From: Promethearchaeota archaeon
GTDB taxonomy: Archaea > Asgardarchaeota > Lokiarchaeia > Sigyniarchaeales > SOKP01
DNA length: 32,017 bases
Direction: 5' to 3'
NCBI GenBank assembly: GCA_019058365.1
Contig: JAHPZE010000038.1
Span: 1-32,017, forward strand
Shown here one piece after another: positions 24,452 through 32,017 of this stretch (its first letter is position 1; the number at the start of each line of letters is the position of its first letter). A program made the translations under genes and the position numbers. The notes under the pieces are model-generated. The model had not been told where the DNA came from, searched no databases, and saw nothing but the letters and a program-made list of their open reading frames with translations.

Positions 24452-26587
24452 CTATAAAAGATCTATTGCTGATTTGAAAAAATCTTTCTTATCAATTTGT
24501 CCTTTTCTTTTCTGAGATTTAAATTGAACTGAAGACTTCTTATAGACCTTTGGGCTTAATTCAGATATAAATTGTGATGTCCTTACCATTTGAGGGCCCC
24601 GGTATGTATTTTTAATGGAAGGAGAAATAAGATACAATTGATCCTTTGCTCTTGTTATTGCGACATAAAATACTCTACGTTCTTCTTCGAATGCCTCTTG
24701 ATCTCCTATAGTTCTGCTTGAAGGAAATGAATCTTCACATAACATAGGAATAAACACTACTCGCCACTCAAGTCCTTTAGCTCTATGAACCGTAGATAAT
24801 ATTAATGGATTCTCTTCCTCTGTTTGTTCGCCTGCATGAACCGTTTTAGATTCTAAATTAGATAGATTTAAGCTTAAATTTTCTAAGAATTTTCGGATAG
24901 TGTTAAAACTTTGGGCATAAATACTTAGTTGCTTTAAATCCTCTATACGATCTTGCCAATTATCATATTTTGACTTTAAATGATCCTCTAGAACTTCTAC
25001 TAAATCTTTAATGGCCTTTGATGGATTGTCATCAGGAGAAAAATCAATCAGTTTTTTTACATAAGAAATGAGGTTTTTTATTCCCTCCTTAGATATACGA
25101 GATCCTTTTAATTTCTCAACATAAAACATTTTATTGATCAAAGCATCAATTGGATGTTCTATATTAGATATTGCTTCAAATATTTTTGAACCAGAAGAAG
25201 TCCCTATCCCATGAATGATTGAAAATATTCTAGACCATGATACTTCGTCATAAGGGTTCTCAATTATTCTTAAATGAGCTAACAGATCTTTAATATGGGC
25301 TCTTTCAAAAAAAGCCACTCCTGCTCGAACTTCATAAGGTATGTTTTTTGCTTTTAATTCAAGTTCAATTCTTAGAGTATGAGAACCTGCCCTAACCAAA
25401 ATTGCCATTTCTTCTAAATTGTAATCATCTGAGCGTAACTTTAAAACCTGGTTAACAATAAATTTTGCTTGGTCAATATCATCGCCTAAATTTACTTGGT
25501 ATGGCAAAAGACCTTTGATACGCGTGGAGCGCATAGATTTTTTAAACTGTTTTTCATTATGCTGTATAGAGTTATTAGCTAAATTTAATATCTCAGGTAT
25601 ACTCCGGTAATTATAAGTTATTGTATATCTCTCGCAATTCTTATACTTTTTTTCAAAATTGAGGATATTTTGAAAGTTTGCACCTCTAAATGCATATATA
25701 CTTTGAGCATCATCTCCTACTGCAATAATATTTTGATCTGGATTCTGCTTTACTATTTTATATATGATTTCATCTTGAATATAGTTAGTATCTTGATATT
25801 CATCCACAAGAACATATTTTATATTCTTCGCAATTAGTTGAGCAACGGCTCTTTCATCTAATAACTGATTCCAATATATCAACAAATCGTCGAAATCAAC
25901 TAAATTAGCTTGAGCTTTCTTCTCTCGATAAATCTTAAAGACTTCTTCTAATTTTTTAATAACGTTTTCACTGTCAAATTGAGAATATTTCCAAAGAATA
26001 ACATCCCTAATTGATTTATTACAATTAATAGAAAATGATAAGATATCTTTTACTATTCTAGAAGTAGGAAATCTTTCTCCGATTTCTTGCACATTTGCTT
26101 TCTCTATTGAGAGTTTCATCAACGCTCGCGCGTCAGTTTCATCCATTATGATATAATTTGCTTTTAAACCTAGCATTTTAGCATATCTTCGAATAAAACG
26201 ATTCGCTATTGAATGAAAAGTTCCACCCCAAATTCCTTTTGGACGCTTTCCTAAAAGTGTTTCCACACGTTTGATCATTTCATTTGCAGCCTTATTAGTA
26301 AAAGTTACAAGCATGATTTCGTTTGGTCTTACTCCTGATAGTAATAGTTTTGCAACTGAATATGTAATTGTTCTTGTTTTGCCACTTCCAGCACCCGCTA
26401 TAACTAACATTGGTCCTCTAATGTTATTGATGATATTGAGCTGTTCCTCATTTAAATCTACTTTAAAATTGATTTCATTATATTCTTCTAAAACTTCTGC
26501 TACTTCTACTTCTAAAGATTCAGAATAATCCTCATCGTAAAACTCAAATGTGTATTCCTCTTCTGGGTTATCTTTCTTCTGATTCAA
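24452..26587 (-). CDS. UvrD/PcrA-like superfamily 1A DNA helicase
   Basis: A 711-residue 3'-5' helicase. Motifs are in the usual order: Q motif region LNEEQLNIINNI, Walker A AGAGSGKT (64-71), VTFTNKAANEM, GTFHSIANRF, VDFDDLLIYW, Walker B VLVDEYQDTNYIQ, GDDAQSIYAFRGA, TYNYRS, STVHRAKGLEW and VAITRAKDQLYL. An acidic tail of about 40 residues precedes the helicase core. UvrD-type helicases are mainly bacterial but scattered in archaea, so acquisition by transfer is plausible. It begins with TTG, 15 nt after the nucleotidyltransferase gene, with GAGAAG 9 nt upstream. It ends in TAG with an in-frame TAA 15 codons later. Proximity to the end-resection operon suggests a repair role. Confidence 0.93.
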   Translation of the reverse strand: MNQKKDNPEEEYTFEFYDEDYSESLEVEVAEVLEEYNEINFKVDLNEEQLNIINNIRGPMLVIAGAGSGKTRTITYSVAKLLLSGVRPNEIMLVTFTNKAANEMIKRVETLLGKRPKGIWGGTFHSIANRFIRRYAKMLGLKANYIIMDETDARALMKLSIEKANVQEIGERFPTSRIVKDILSFSINCNKSIRDVILWKYSQFDSENVIKKLEEVFKIYREKKAQANLVDFDDLLIYWNQLLDERAVAQLIAKNIKYVLVDEYQDTNYIQDEIIYKIVKQNPDQNIIAVGDDAQSIYAFRGANFQNILNFEKKYKNCERYTITYNYRSIPEILNLANNSIQHNEKQFKKSMRSTRIKGLLPYQVNLGDDIDQAKFIVNQVLKLRSDDYNLEEMAILVRAGSHTLRIELELKAKNIPYEVRAGVAFFERAHIKDLLAHLRIIENPYDEVSWSRIFSIIHGIGTSSGSKIFEAISNIEHPIDALINKMFYVEKLKGSRISKEGIKNLISYVKKLIDFSPDDNPSKAIKDLVEVLEDHLKSKYDNWQDRIEDLKQLSIYAQSFNTIRKFLENLSLNLSNLESKTVHAGEQTEEENPLILSTVHRAKGLEWRVVFIPMLCEDSFPSSRTIGDQEAFEEERRVFYVAITRAKDQLYLISPSIKNTYRGPQMVRTSQFISELSPKVYKKSSVQFKSQKRKGQIDKKDFFKSAIDLL

Positions 26588-26602
26588 TTTTATATGCTTC
26601 TC

Positions 26603-27670
26603 TTATTTTAATTTTAACTTATTAAGTAAAGGTTTACTCCATTCTAATATATCAGGGAAATTTGCTTTTTGTTCTTCAATAAATTTTTCTCTATTAAAGG
26701 AAATAAATCTCTTTCCATCTCGTGTAATAATATTTGAAAATTTATATATTGGTTCATATGATAAGTCTTTTATATCAAAACTGTGTGCAAAATTTTCAAT
26801 AGAAACCGGTGAATTATCTACAATAAATTGTAATTCTTGTAAAGTTATAATATCAATAAATTCTAAATCCCTTGATTCTTTACCAACAATTTTCTCCCAG
26901 CAATCTTTATATAATTTAATAAATAACTCACGCCTTCTCTCAACTTCTTCAACTGAAATTTGTTTTGTAAGAATGATTTCAGAAATTCTAATTTTCCAAC
27001 CTTTAGGCAACCATTTAAGAGAGTAGGAATAATTTAAAGCCCACTTTTCATAAGGAGGATATTCATTGTTAGCTAAAAATACCAAACCAATTAAGCCAGA
27101 TATTGCGCTACTTATTAATTGATTAGCTGCCAGAGGATCCCCCCTATTAATCCATTGTAATATGACTAAATTTCCAATATACATACATTTGTTAAAATTT
27201 TCTGAGATGCATTGATATTTTTCTTGTGAAGTAAAAACATCTTTTTCATAAAATAAAGCTTTGATCTTTTTTTCCGAATCAAATAGTATTACGTTATAGG
27301 ATGCATCCCACTTTTTAATTAAATCCCAATTTTCTTTAATTTCATTTTCAAATGAAATAAACTCAACATCTATGTAATCACCCTTCCATAAAGCATCGTT
27401 CTGAGGAATAGGGCCAATACCCGTAATCCAATCATTATAAACCTCATTTTCTAGATAAACATTCAGATCAATTTCAGACAATTCGTCAGCATATCCTCTA
27501 CTTAGACCTCCGCAAAGTGTTATACCAATTACTCCCCCTTCTCTCGCGAGTTCATTTGCGATCTTTTTTGCTTTATCTAACATCTCATCATATTTTCCTT
27601 TTGAAGTAATCTTACCATACGGTCTATTTTTCCTATCTCTAATACCAATTATTTCCTTAAATAACTCCAT
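26603..27670 (-). CDS. Nucleotidyltransferase-fold protein with helical C-terminal region
   Basis: A 355-residue protein with a Pol-beta-type nucleotidyltransferase core. The motif GGLSRGYADELSEIDL (residues 54-69) gives the G-G/S and acidic E66/D68 pair, and D101-x-E103 (DYIDVEF) supplies the third metal ligand. The region after 150 is helical and resembles DUF4037-like or kanamycin-nucleotidyltransferase-type partners (WINRGDPLAANQLISSAISG). The reaction is probably transfer of a nucleotide to a small molecule, protein or RNA; the acceptor is unknown. Its stop lies 15 nt before the UvrD-like helicase, so they may be cotranscribed. ATG at 27670. Confidence 0.72.
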   Translation of the reverse strand: MELFKEIIGIRDRKNRPYGKITSKGKYDEMLDKAKKIANELAREGGVIGITLCGGLSRGYADELSEIDLNVYLENEVYNDWITGIGPIPQNDALWKGDYIDVEFISFENEIKENWDLIKKWDASYNVILFDSEKKIKALFYEKDVFTSQEKYQCISENFNKCMYIGNLVILQWINRGDPLAANQLISSAISGLIGLVFLANNEYPPYEKWALNYSYSLKWLPKGWKIRISEIILTKQISVEEVERRRELFIKLYKDCWEKIVGKESRDLEFIDIITLQELQFIVDNSPVSIENFAHSFDIKDLSYEPIYKFSNIITRDGKRFISFNREKFIEEQKANFPDILEWSKPLLNKLKLK

Positions 27671-27775
27671 AGTTATACAATTATATTTTAAATAAAAAGA
27701 TTAAATTAAATCTTTAAAATCGATACTTTCGATTAATATAAATATACTAATATTAATCAAAAATAAAAAATTAAC

Positions 27776-28069
27776 TTATAAAAGACCAACAATTATTTTA
27801 AACGCAGCAGTTTCATCTTTTTCATCTACGGAACTAATTGTAAATGTTCTGTCGTATTTATCTCTTATATGTAGTGCTGCTTGGGCTGAAATAAATTTCA
27901 TACGAGTATTTGTGTTTTTTCCTTCCCAAATCCAAACCTTTCGGTTATGCATATCTACAAACAATAAAATTTTATCTGAATCTAATAATTCAAATAATGG
28001 AACATTTTCATGAACTTCCAGTTCTTCAAAATCTTCTAACTCTTCTTTAAATTGATATATAAATATCAA
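27776..28069 (-). CDS. Single gelsolin-like domain protein
   Basis: A 97-residue soluble protein. The pattern ILLFVDMHNRKVWIWEGKN (residues about 34-52), then MKFISAQAALHIRDKY, then FTISSVDEKDETAAFKIIVG follows the gelsolin/severin repeat: a strand with Asp, the V-W-x-W-x-G-K turn, a long Ala-rich helix, and a V-D-E...F strand-helix ending. Asgard archaea encode actin regulators with gelsolin domains, but a single domain this short could also be a non-actin relative. The start is TTG at 28069; no ATG or GTG exists in frame upstream before a stop. It is preceded by a cluster of short palindromes (28145-28203) that may control it. Confidence 0.62.
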   Translation of the reverse strand: MIFIYQFKEELEDFEELEVHENVPLFELLDSDKILLFVDMHNRKVWIWEGKNTNTRMKFISAQAALHIRDKYDRTFTISSVDEKDETAAFKIIVGLL

Positions 28070-28144
28070 AATTAATTCACTTGAATTTCTTCTTTATACT
28101 AAGATAATAATATTCTATCTTGTTGGTTTATAAATCTTTGATAT

Positions 28145-28203
28145 ATAGAAATCTATCTTTTTATAAATTCTATAAAATATAGAGAGTTTAATTTGAAACT
28201 CTC
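28145..28203 (-). promoter_or_regulatory. Cluster of three short palindromes upstream of the gelsolin-like gene
   Basis: Three inverted repeats lie in 59 nt: ATAGA-AA-TCTAT (28145-28156), TCTATA-AAA-TATAGA (28169-28183), and GAGAGTTT with AAACTCTC around a 6-nt loop (28182-28203). The first two share the half-site TCTAT, which also occurs at 28114-28118. They sit 76-134 nt upstream of the minus-strand TTG. The last could instead act as a hairpin at the 3' end of the upstream Mrr-like gene, though no T-run follows it. Confidence 0.4.
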
Positions 28204-28273
28204 AAATATTACATAAAGAAAGTATAATTAAACGAAGCTGTTACTTAAACAATTTAAATTATAATTTGGATTC

Positions 28274-28642
28274 TTAAAAATCGTTTTGGAATTTTCTTCT
28301 TCGCAATGTTGAGATAAGATGCCCTCTTGAGAGAAGTTGAATTCCAAATTGTGAACTATATTCTCGAGAGAATTCGGTAACAATATTACAAATCATAATT
28401 CCACCTTGAATATTAGTATCAATACACGCTTTATGAAGTTGGCGTAATTGTGTGATTGAAATTTCTCTTTTCCAGTCTCGAATGAATATACCAAAGGTAT
28501 TAAGATTATTCTTTACAAGTGCATCAAAAGTCCAAGACTTTCCAGATTTTCCTTTATATTTTAATGGGCCTTTGACAAAATCATACTTCTCACTAAAAAC
28601 ATTTCTTGCTAATTCATTTAAATTTTTATCTCCTAATGACAT
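28274..28642 (-). CDS. Mrr-like PD-(D/E)XK nuclease-fold protein, possibly degenerate
   Basis: A 122-residue protein from the ATG at 28642 (a TTG 12 nt upstream is possible). It shows the Mrr/restriction-endonuclease-like core: N-terminal helix LNELARNVFSEKY, then WTFDALVKN with the first Asp, then FGIFIRDWKREI where active members have E-V-K-D-W-K-R. The final GGIMICNIVTEFSREYSSQFGIQLLS corresponds to the terminal strands and helix of Mrr domains. The Glu of the E-x-K pair seems replaced (IFIRDWK), so cleavage activity is doubtful; it may be a DNA-binding remnant or accessory. A TATATATG box on the minus strand near 28747-28757 may be its promoter. Confidence 0.55.
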   Translation of the reverse strand: MSLGDKNLNELARNVFSEKYDFVKGPLKYKGKSGKSWTFDALVKNNLNTFGIFIRDWKREISITQLRQLHKACIDTNIQGGIMICNIVTEFSREYSSQFGIQLLSRGHLISTLRRRKFQNDF

Positions 28643-28806
28643 GAACACACACAATTTTTTATTATTGAGACTAATTCATCTGTATTATTGATATGTTATT
28701 TCAATATTTATCTAAATATTATTTAAGCTGATGTATTACGCAGAAAACATATATAGGAAAATTTGAAGAAAATAGGAAAGCGATTACCGACAAAAATATT
28801 TAGAAT

Positions 28807-29637
28807 TTATTGAAGATCTCTTTTTTCATTTTTGTTGAATTCATATAATTTGAAAAAAGGATATTCTCCCTCAGAATCAGGATTCTTTTTTACATATTTT
28901 AATAAATTTTGTTGCAAAAAGGCAAGTAATCTCTTTGATATCTTTTCGCATATTGATGGACATTCTAAGAAATTGTTATTTAAAATATAGTCACATTTGT
29001 TATTTTGTTTTTCACAAAATTTTTTCACTTGTAAAGTCAGTCCTTGAGCGAGTAAAATTGAAATACAACCCCAAGTATCCTTAAAGCCAGATAAATAACT
29101 TGGAGGTGTATGTTTTAATAAACTTTTTAAATTATTTTTACATAAATTATTATTTAATCTAGTATTAATTAATTTAGCTTCTTTCTTTGCTTCAAGTTTA
29201 CATAGAAAGACATAATACTGTAATAGATTTTCTGCCTCTTTAGCTTTTTCAACATTTATTATTTTCCATCCATTTGCTCTTTTACAGCTGATTTCCTTAT
29301 GCTTGGGATTAGAAAAATTAGTAGGGTAAATCCAACATTGTGGAGGTTTAATTCCTGAATTATGAACTATACAACCATTAATCTCTTTATTAAATAGGAA
29401 ACACTTTCCCTTCGCTTCATCAAATCTTAATTTAAAACTAAAAACATCACCTCTAATGAAATCATCTTTAATTGCATATCCTTGTTTTATATATTCTTTT
29501 GCTAGAATTTTGGGAACATCGATCTTGATTGAACAACAATCACCATGACAAACAGATATGCAATTCGGCCCCTCAATTGCATATTTCATTAGAGCATTAA
29601 ATTTTCTAACGACTTGCCAAAATTTTTCATTAACCAC
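28807..29637 (-). CDS. YkgJ-type cysteine-cluster protein
   Basis: A 276-residue protein with the CxxxCxxxCC cluster (CISVCHGDCC, residues about 26-35) and the downstream KGKCFLF, GCIVH and PPQCWIYP pattern of the YkgJ/PF03692 family, thought to bind zinc or an iron-sulfur cluster. The C-terminal half has further Cys residues (KRANGW region, NNKCDYIL, LECPSICEK) beyond the usual family core, so a second metal site is possible. Function of the family is unknown. The start is GTG at 29637 without a clear ribosome binding site; an internal ATG at residue 17 would still keep the cluster. No membrane helix is seen. Confidence 0.75.
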   Translation of the reverse strand: MVNEKFWQVVRKFNALMKYAIEGPNCISVCHGDCCSIKIDVPKILAKEYIKQGYAIKDDFIRGDVFSFKLRFDEAKGKCFLFNKEINGCIVHNSGIKPPQCWIYPTNFSNPKHKEISCKRANGWKIINVEKAKEAENLLQYYVFLCKLEAKKEAKLINTRLNNNLCKNNLKSLLKHTPPSYLSGFKDTWGCISILLAQGLTLQVKKFCEKQNNKCDYILNNNFLECPSICEKISKRLLAFLQQNLLKYVKKNPDSEGEYPFFKLYEFNKNEKRDLQ

Positions 29638-29826
29638 AGTATTTTAAACTAATTTACTTATTATTTTTATTCATAATGACTTATTATCATTTAAAATTCA
29701 TATATAAAATATCTTTCTGTGTAAATAACTTTAAATTAGCATAATTTTATTATTTAGTAAATTTTGATAACAAATTTTGATAAATTTTTCTAAATTTAAA
29801 CAATACAAATAAGAGAAGATTATCGA

Positions 29827-31938
29827 ATGTCAGAAAATCTAGTTGTTATAGACATAACCGATCGCGAACATATTGTTCTCGATGGTTTACAAAGTTATAA
29901 AGAAATCTCTGGTAACGGAATGCTGGTTGTAAAAAATCCAACACAAAGAAGTAGATTATGGAATTTATTATGTAACGTTAAAGAGAACGTGAATACTTCC
30001 ATTGAATCTAAAGAACTAAATATAGGTACATTAAATCCTGGACAAAATTTTAAGAAAGAGTATGAAATTAAAGAAATTAAAGAATCTTCTTTAAAGGTTG
30101 AGGAAATATTTGATACTGATAAATTAGATTCTAATAAAGTAAATAATGTATTTCTCTATAAAAATGATAACAAATGCGGATTGAAACTCATTCTAACAAA
30201 CCCTTTAAACTTACCAATCTTCGATATTAAAGTTAAAAGAGATATGCCAGCCTTTATTCAAGAAATAGAAATGAGGAATCCTAGTAATGGAGATGCAAAT
30301 TTAAAAGAAGAAGATGGGAAACGAATACTTGAATGGGATTTAACATCTTTGGATGTTGAGAGTAAAGCTGAGCTTGAGATTTTCTTTACAGTGAATATGA
30401 AAAAATTAACGACTCAAGAACTTGGAATGTTAACTGTTAATTATCTAATTAATAATTATAAATTAACAATGATGAATCCTGATGTGAGGGGGCTTACAGA
30501 TTCAATGAGTGGAATCGATAGAGACGAAGGCTCTCAGCCTGGTATGTGGGATTGTAATATTGAATTTATTAATGAATCTGGATTCCAAGTGAAACTCGAA
30601 GACGTAAAAGTATCGCAAACAATAACTACCGGAGTTGAAACCTTAGTTTCTCAAACACCCGATAGAGTTTTAAATCCTGATGAATCATGGAATTTTGGCT
30701 TTCAAGTTGAAGCTAAGGATGTACCAGAATTGAGTTCTGAAATTGGATTTACACCATTGTTTGTGGTGATTCCAAGGGTTATCGGTGAAATTGTAAAAGA
30801 GTCTACTTTCTACGAAGTTGTAAGTGCCACTATTGATAAAGCTATAAATCCACCTGAAGTAGACGCATATGCAAATACTGACATGACAATTACAAATACT
30901 ATCGTAAATAATGGTTCCTCTCCAATCAATAAGTTTATCTTATCAGATGAGCTTCCTCCTGATTTTATTCCTCCTTTAGTTAATGAAATAAAAATCCTAT
31001 TAGCTGATATTGATATAAGTTCTAGAGAAGAATTCGTCCAAAAAATACTAATAGAACCTAATGATCAAGATTTTTCTAAAAAACATCTAATTTCTATCGA
31101 ATTATTTAATCTTGCAAATGAGTTTCTTCCAAGTAAACAAATGGTAATCTCATATCCACTACTTGCAAGGAATCCTCGACCACCTACTGAAACAAAATAC
31201 GTGACTCCAGTGAAAATTGAGATCAATAGTCCCGTAGAAGGCAACTTCTTCTTTAGAACTACAGATGAAGAGTCAGAAATAAAAGTTAGATATGTTAAAC
31301 GTAAATTAAAAACCCTAAAAAGTATTAAACCAGGAGTATCTGAAGGAGAATTTAGCATTGACGTTAGAGTTCAAAACAAAGGAGATGTAGAATTAGAAAA
31401 TATTCTTGTTAAAGAAATTATTCCTATCGGCTTTAGTTTGACTAAATTTACACCGCCTACTGGAGCAACTCATGAAGTAGTGCAAGTGGGAGATCTTTCA
31501 GAATTACATGTAAAAGTTATTGAGATAAAAGGGGGTTCTTCAGTGAGTATTAATTATAATTGCTCTGGTGTGGGTGATTATCCTCGATCAGAACCTGTTG
31601 TTATTGTTGGAGGAAGGGGTGCAGGAGAGTCATCAAGTTCCTCAAAAATACCTCAAGCTGGAACAGAAACTCCAAAAGCTCATGTAGCAGACTCCCAAGC
31701 TGGAAAAATACACGATTTATTTATTGATTTATATAAGGCTATTGATCGAGCTCCAACATGCGAAGTTTTTGGAAATATGCTTGAAAGAAGGAGAGATGCA
31801 TTACCACCAGGACCAGTTCTTCATCAAATTTTAGCATACGCTAAGGAACTAAAAGCTCTTGGAGAAAAAGTTATTGTTGGTTCACTATTTGATGAAGTAA
31901 TGGTAAAATTAAAAGGATTTAAAAGCAAATATGATTAA
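29827..31938 (+). CDS. Large cytoplasmic beta-sandwich repeat protein with helical C-terminal domain
   Basis: A 703-residue protein with no signal peptide or membrane helix, so probably intracellular. Most of it looks like successive Ig-like/DUF11-type sandwiches: LKLILTNPLNLPIFDIKV, then LEWDLTSLDVESKAELEIFF, MTITNTIVNNGSSPINKF, FSIDVRVQNKGDVELENI and HVKVIEIKGGSSVSINY. Each has the T-N/Q-N...P/D...I signature of DUF11 repeats, which are usually extracellular. A Gly/Ser linker (about 590-625) leads to a helical domain (about 630-703: KIHDLFIDLYKAIDRAPT to the end). Function is unknown; the build suggests a scaffold or adaptor. Start at ATG 29827 with GAGAAG upstream. Nothing else in the neighbourhood reveals its partner. 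Confidence 0.65.
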   Translation: MSENLVVIDITDREHIVLDGLQSYKEISGNGMLVVKNPTQRSRLWNLLCNVKENVNTSIESKELNIGTLNPGQNFKKEYEIKEIKESSLKVEEIFDTDKLDSNKVNNVFLYKNDNKCGLKLILTNPLNLPIFDIKVKRDMPAFIQEIEMRNPSNGDANLKEEDGKRILEWDLTSLDVESKAELEIFFTVNMKKLTTQELGMLTVNYLINNYKLTMMNPDVRGLTDSMSGIDRDEGSQPGMWDCNIEFINESGFQVKLEDVKVSQTITTGVETLVSQTPDRVLNPDESWNFGFQVEAKDVPELSSEIGFTPLFVVIPRVIGEIVKESTFYEVVSATIDKAINPPEVDAYANTDMTITNTIVNNGSSPINKFILSDELPPDFIPPLVNEIKILLADIDISSREEFVQKILIEPNDQDFSKKHLISIELFNLANEFLPSKQMVISYPLLARNPRPPTETKYVTPVKIEINSPVEGNFFFRTTDEESEIKVRYVKRKLKTLKSIKPGVSEGEFSIDVRVQNKGDVELENILVKEIIPIGFSLTKFTPPTGATHEVVQVGDLSELHVKVIEIKGGSSVSINYNCSGVGDYPRSEPVVIVGGRGAGESSSSSKIPQAGTETPKAHVADSQAGKIHDLFIDLYKAIDRAPTCEVFGNMLERRRDALPPGPVLHQILAYAKELKALGEKVIVGSLFDEVMVKLKGFKSKYD

Positions 31939-32017
31939 CTTTTTAAAGAATATCTAAAAACTAGGGTATTTTTATAAATGAATGAAGAATTATAAATGTT
32001 TTCAACGTTCTTCGTTT
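31939..32017. other. Short AT-rich end of the window
   Basis: The 79 nt after the last gene hold no terminator-like T-run longer than five and no identifiable gene start before the window ends. Confidence 0.3.

Noticed and set aside
26271..26528. An 85-codon plus-strand frame inside the UvrD-like helicase gene
   Set aside because: It is antisense to the Walker A region of the helicase; no start context or domain.
1..32017. CRISPR arrays, tRNA or rRNA genes, and transposases
   Set aside because: No regularly spaced repeats, no tRNA T-loop (GGTTCGAATCC-type) in a gene-free stretch, and no transposase or integrase motifs were seen on either strand.

Overview
The window is strongly AT-rich and reads as archaeal, most likely an Asgard archaeon of the Lokiarchaeia type. 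Lineage-informative genes are an Alba chromatin protein, a short histone-fold protein, the HerA-NurA-Mre11-Rad50 end-resection operon, a Sec11-type Ser/His signal peptidase, an archaeal thiolase/DUF35 pair, a small gelsolin-like domain protein, and a very large surface protein anchored by one C-terminal helix. Assignment to Lokiarchaeia is inference; no rRNA, tRNA or typical Asgard GTPase is present to settle it. I find 24 protein genes and no CRISPR array, tRNA, rRNA, transposase or clear mobile element.

Layout. (1) 1-9400, cell envelope: a 1681-residue surface protein (-), two polytopic GT-C-like membrane proteins (+) and an acyltransferase-3 membrane protein (-). (2) 9400-12660: thiolase plus DUF35 acyl-CoA-binding partner, then a membrane-anchored M28 metallopeptidase whose true start lies upstream of the first canonical start codon. 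(3) 12760-15360 (-): SAM methyltransferase and diacylglycerol-kinase-type lipid kinase, probably cotranscribed, then a zinc-ribbon protein of unknown role. (4) 15575-17825 (+): signal peptidase I, a small two-helix membrane protein, Alba and a histone-fold protein. (5) 17890-27670 (-): Rad50, Mre11, NurA and HerA in a tight operon; a UvrD-like helicase and a nucleotidyltransferase lie upstream in a second close pair. (6) 27776-29637 (-): gelsolin-like domain protein, Mrr-like nuclease-fold protein, and a YkgJ-type cysteine-cluster protein. (7) 29827-31938 (+): a large, apparently intracellular protein of beta-sandwich repeats with a helical C-terminal domain.

The most notable observation is that the Alba gene is interrupted by one in-frame UAG at 17137-17139. 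The same frame stays open for 23 more sense codons and encodes the missing last beta-strand of the Alba fold, ending in UAA. Possible explanations are readthrough, pyrrolysine recoding, or a sequence error. Three other genes end in TAG, each with a second in-frame stop within 16 codons. The M28 peptidase is a second case where the canonical open frame misses real coding sequence; an AUA start with a well-placed ribosome binding site, or a frameshift at an A7 run, would restore it.
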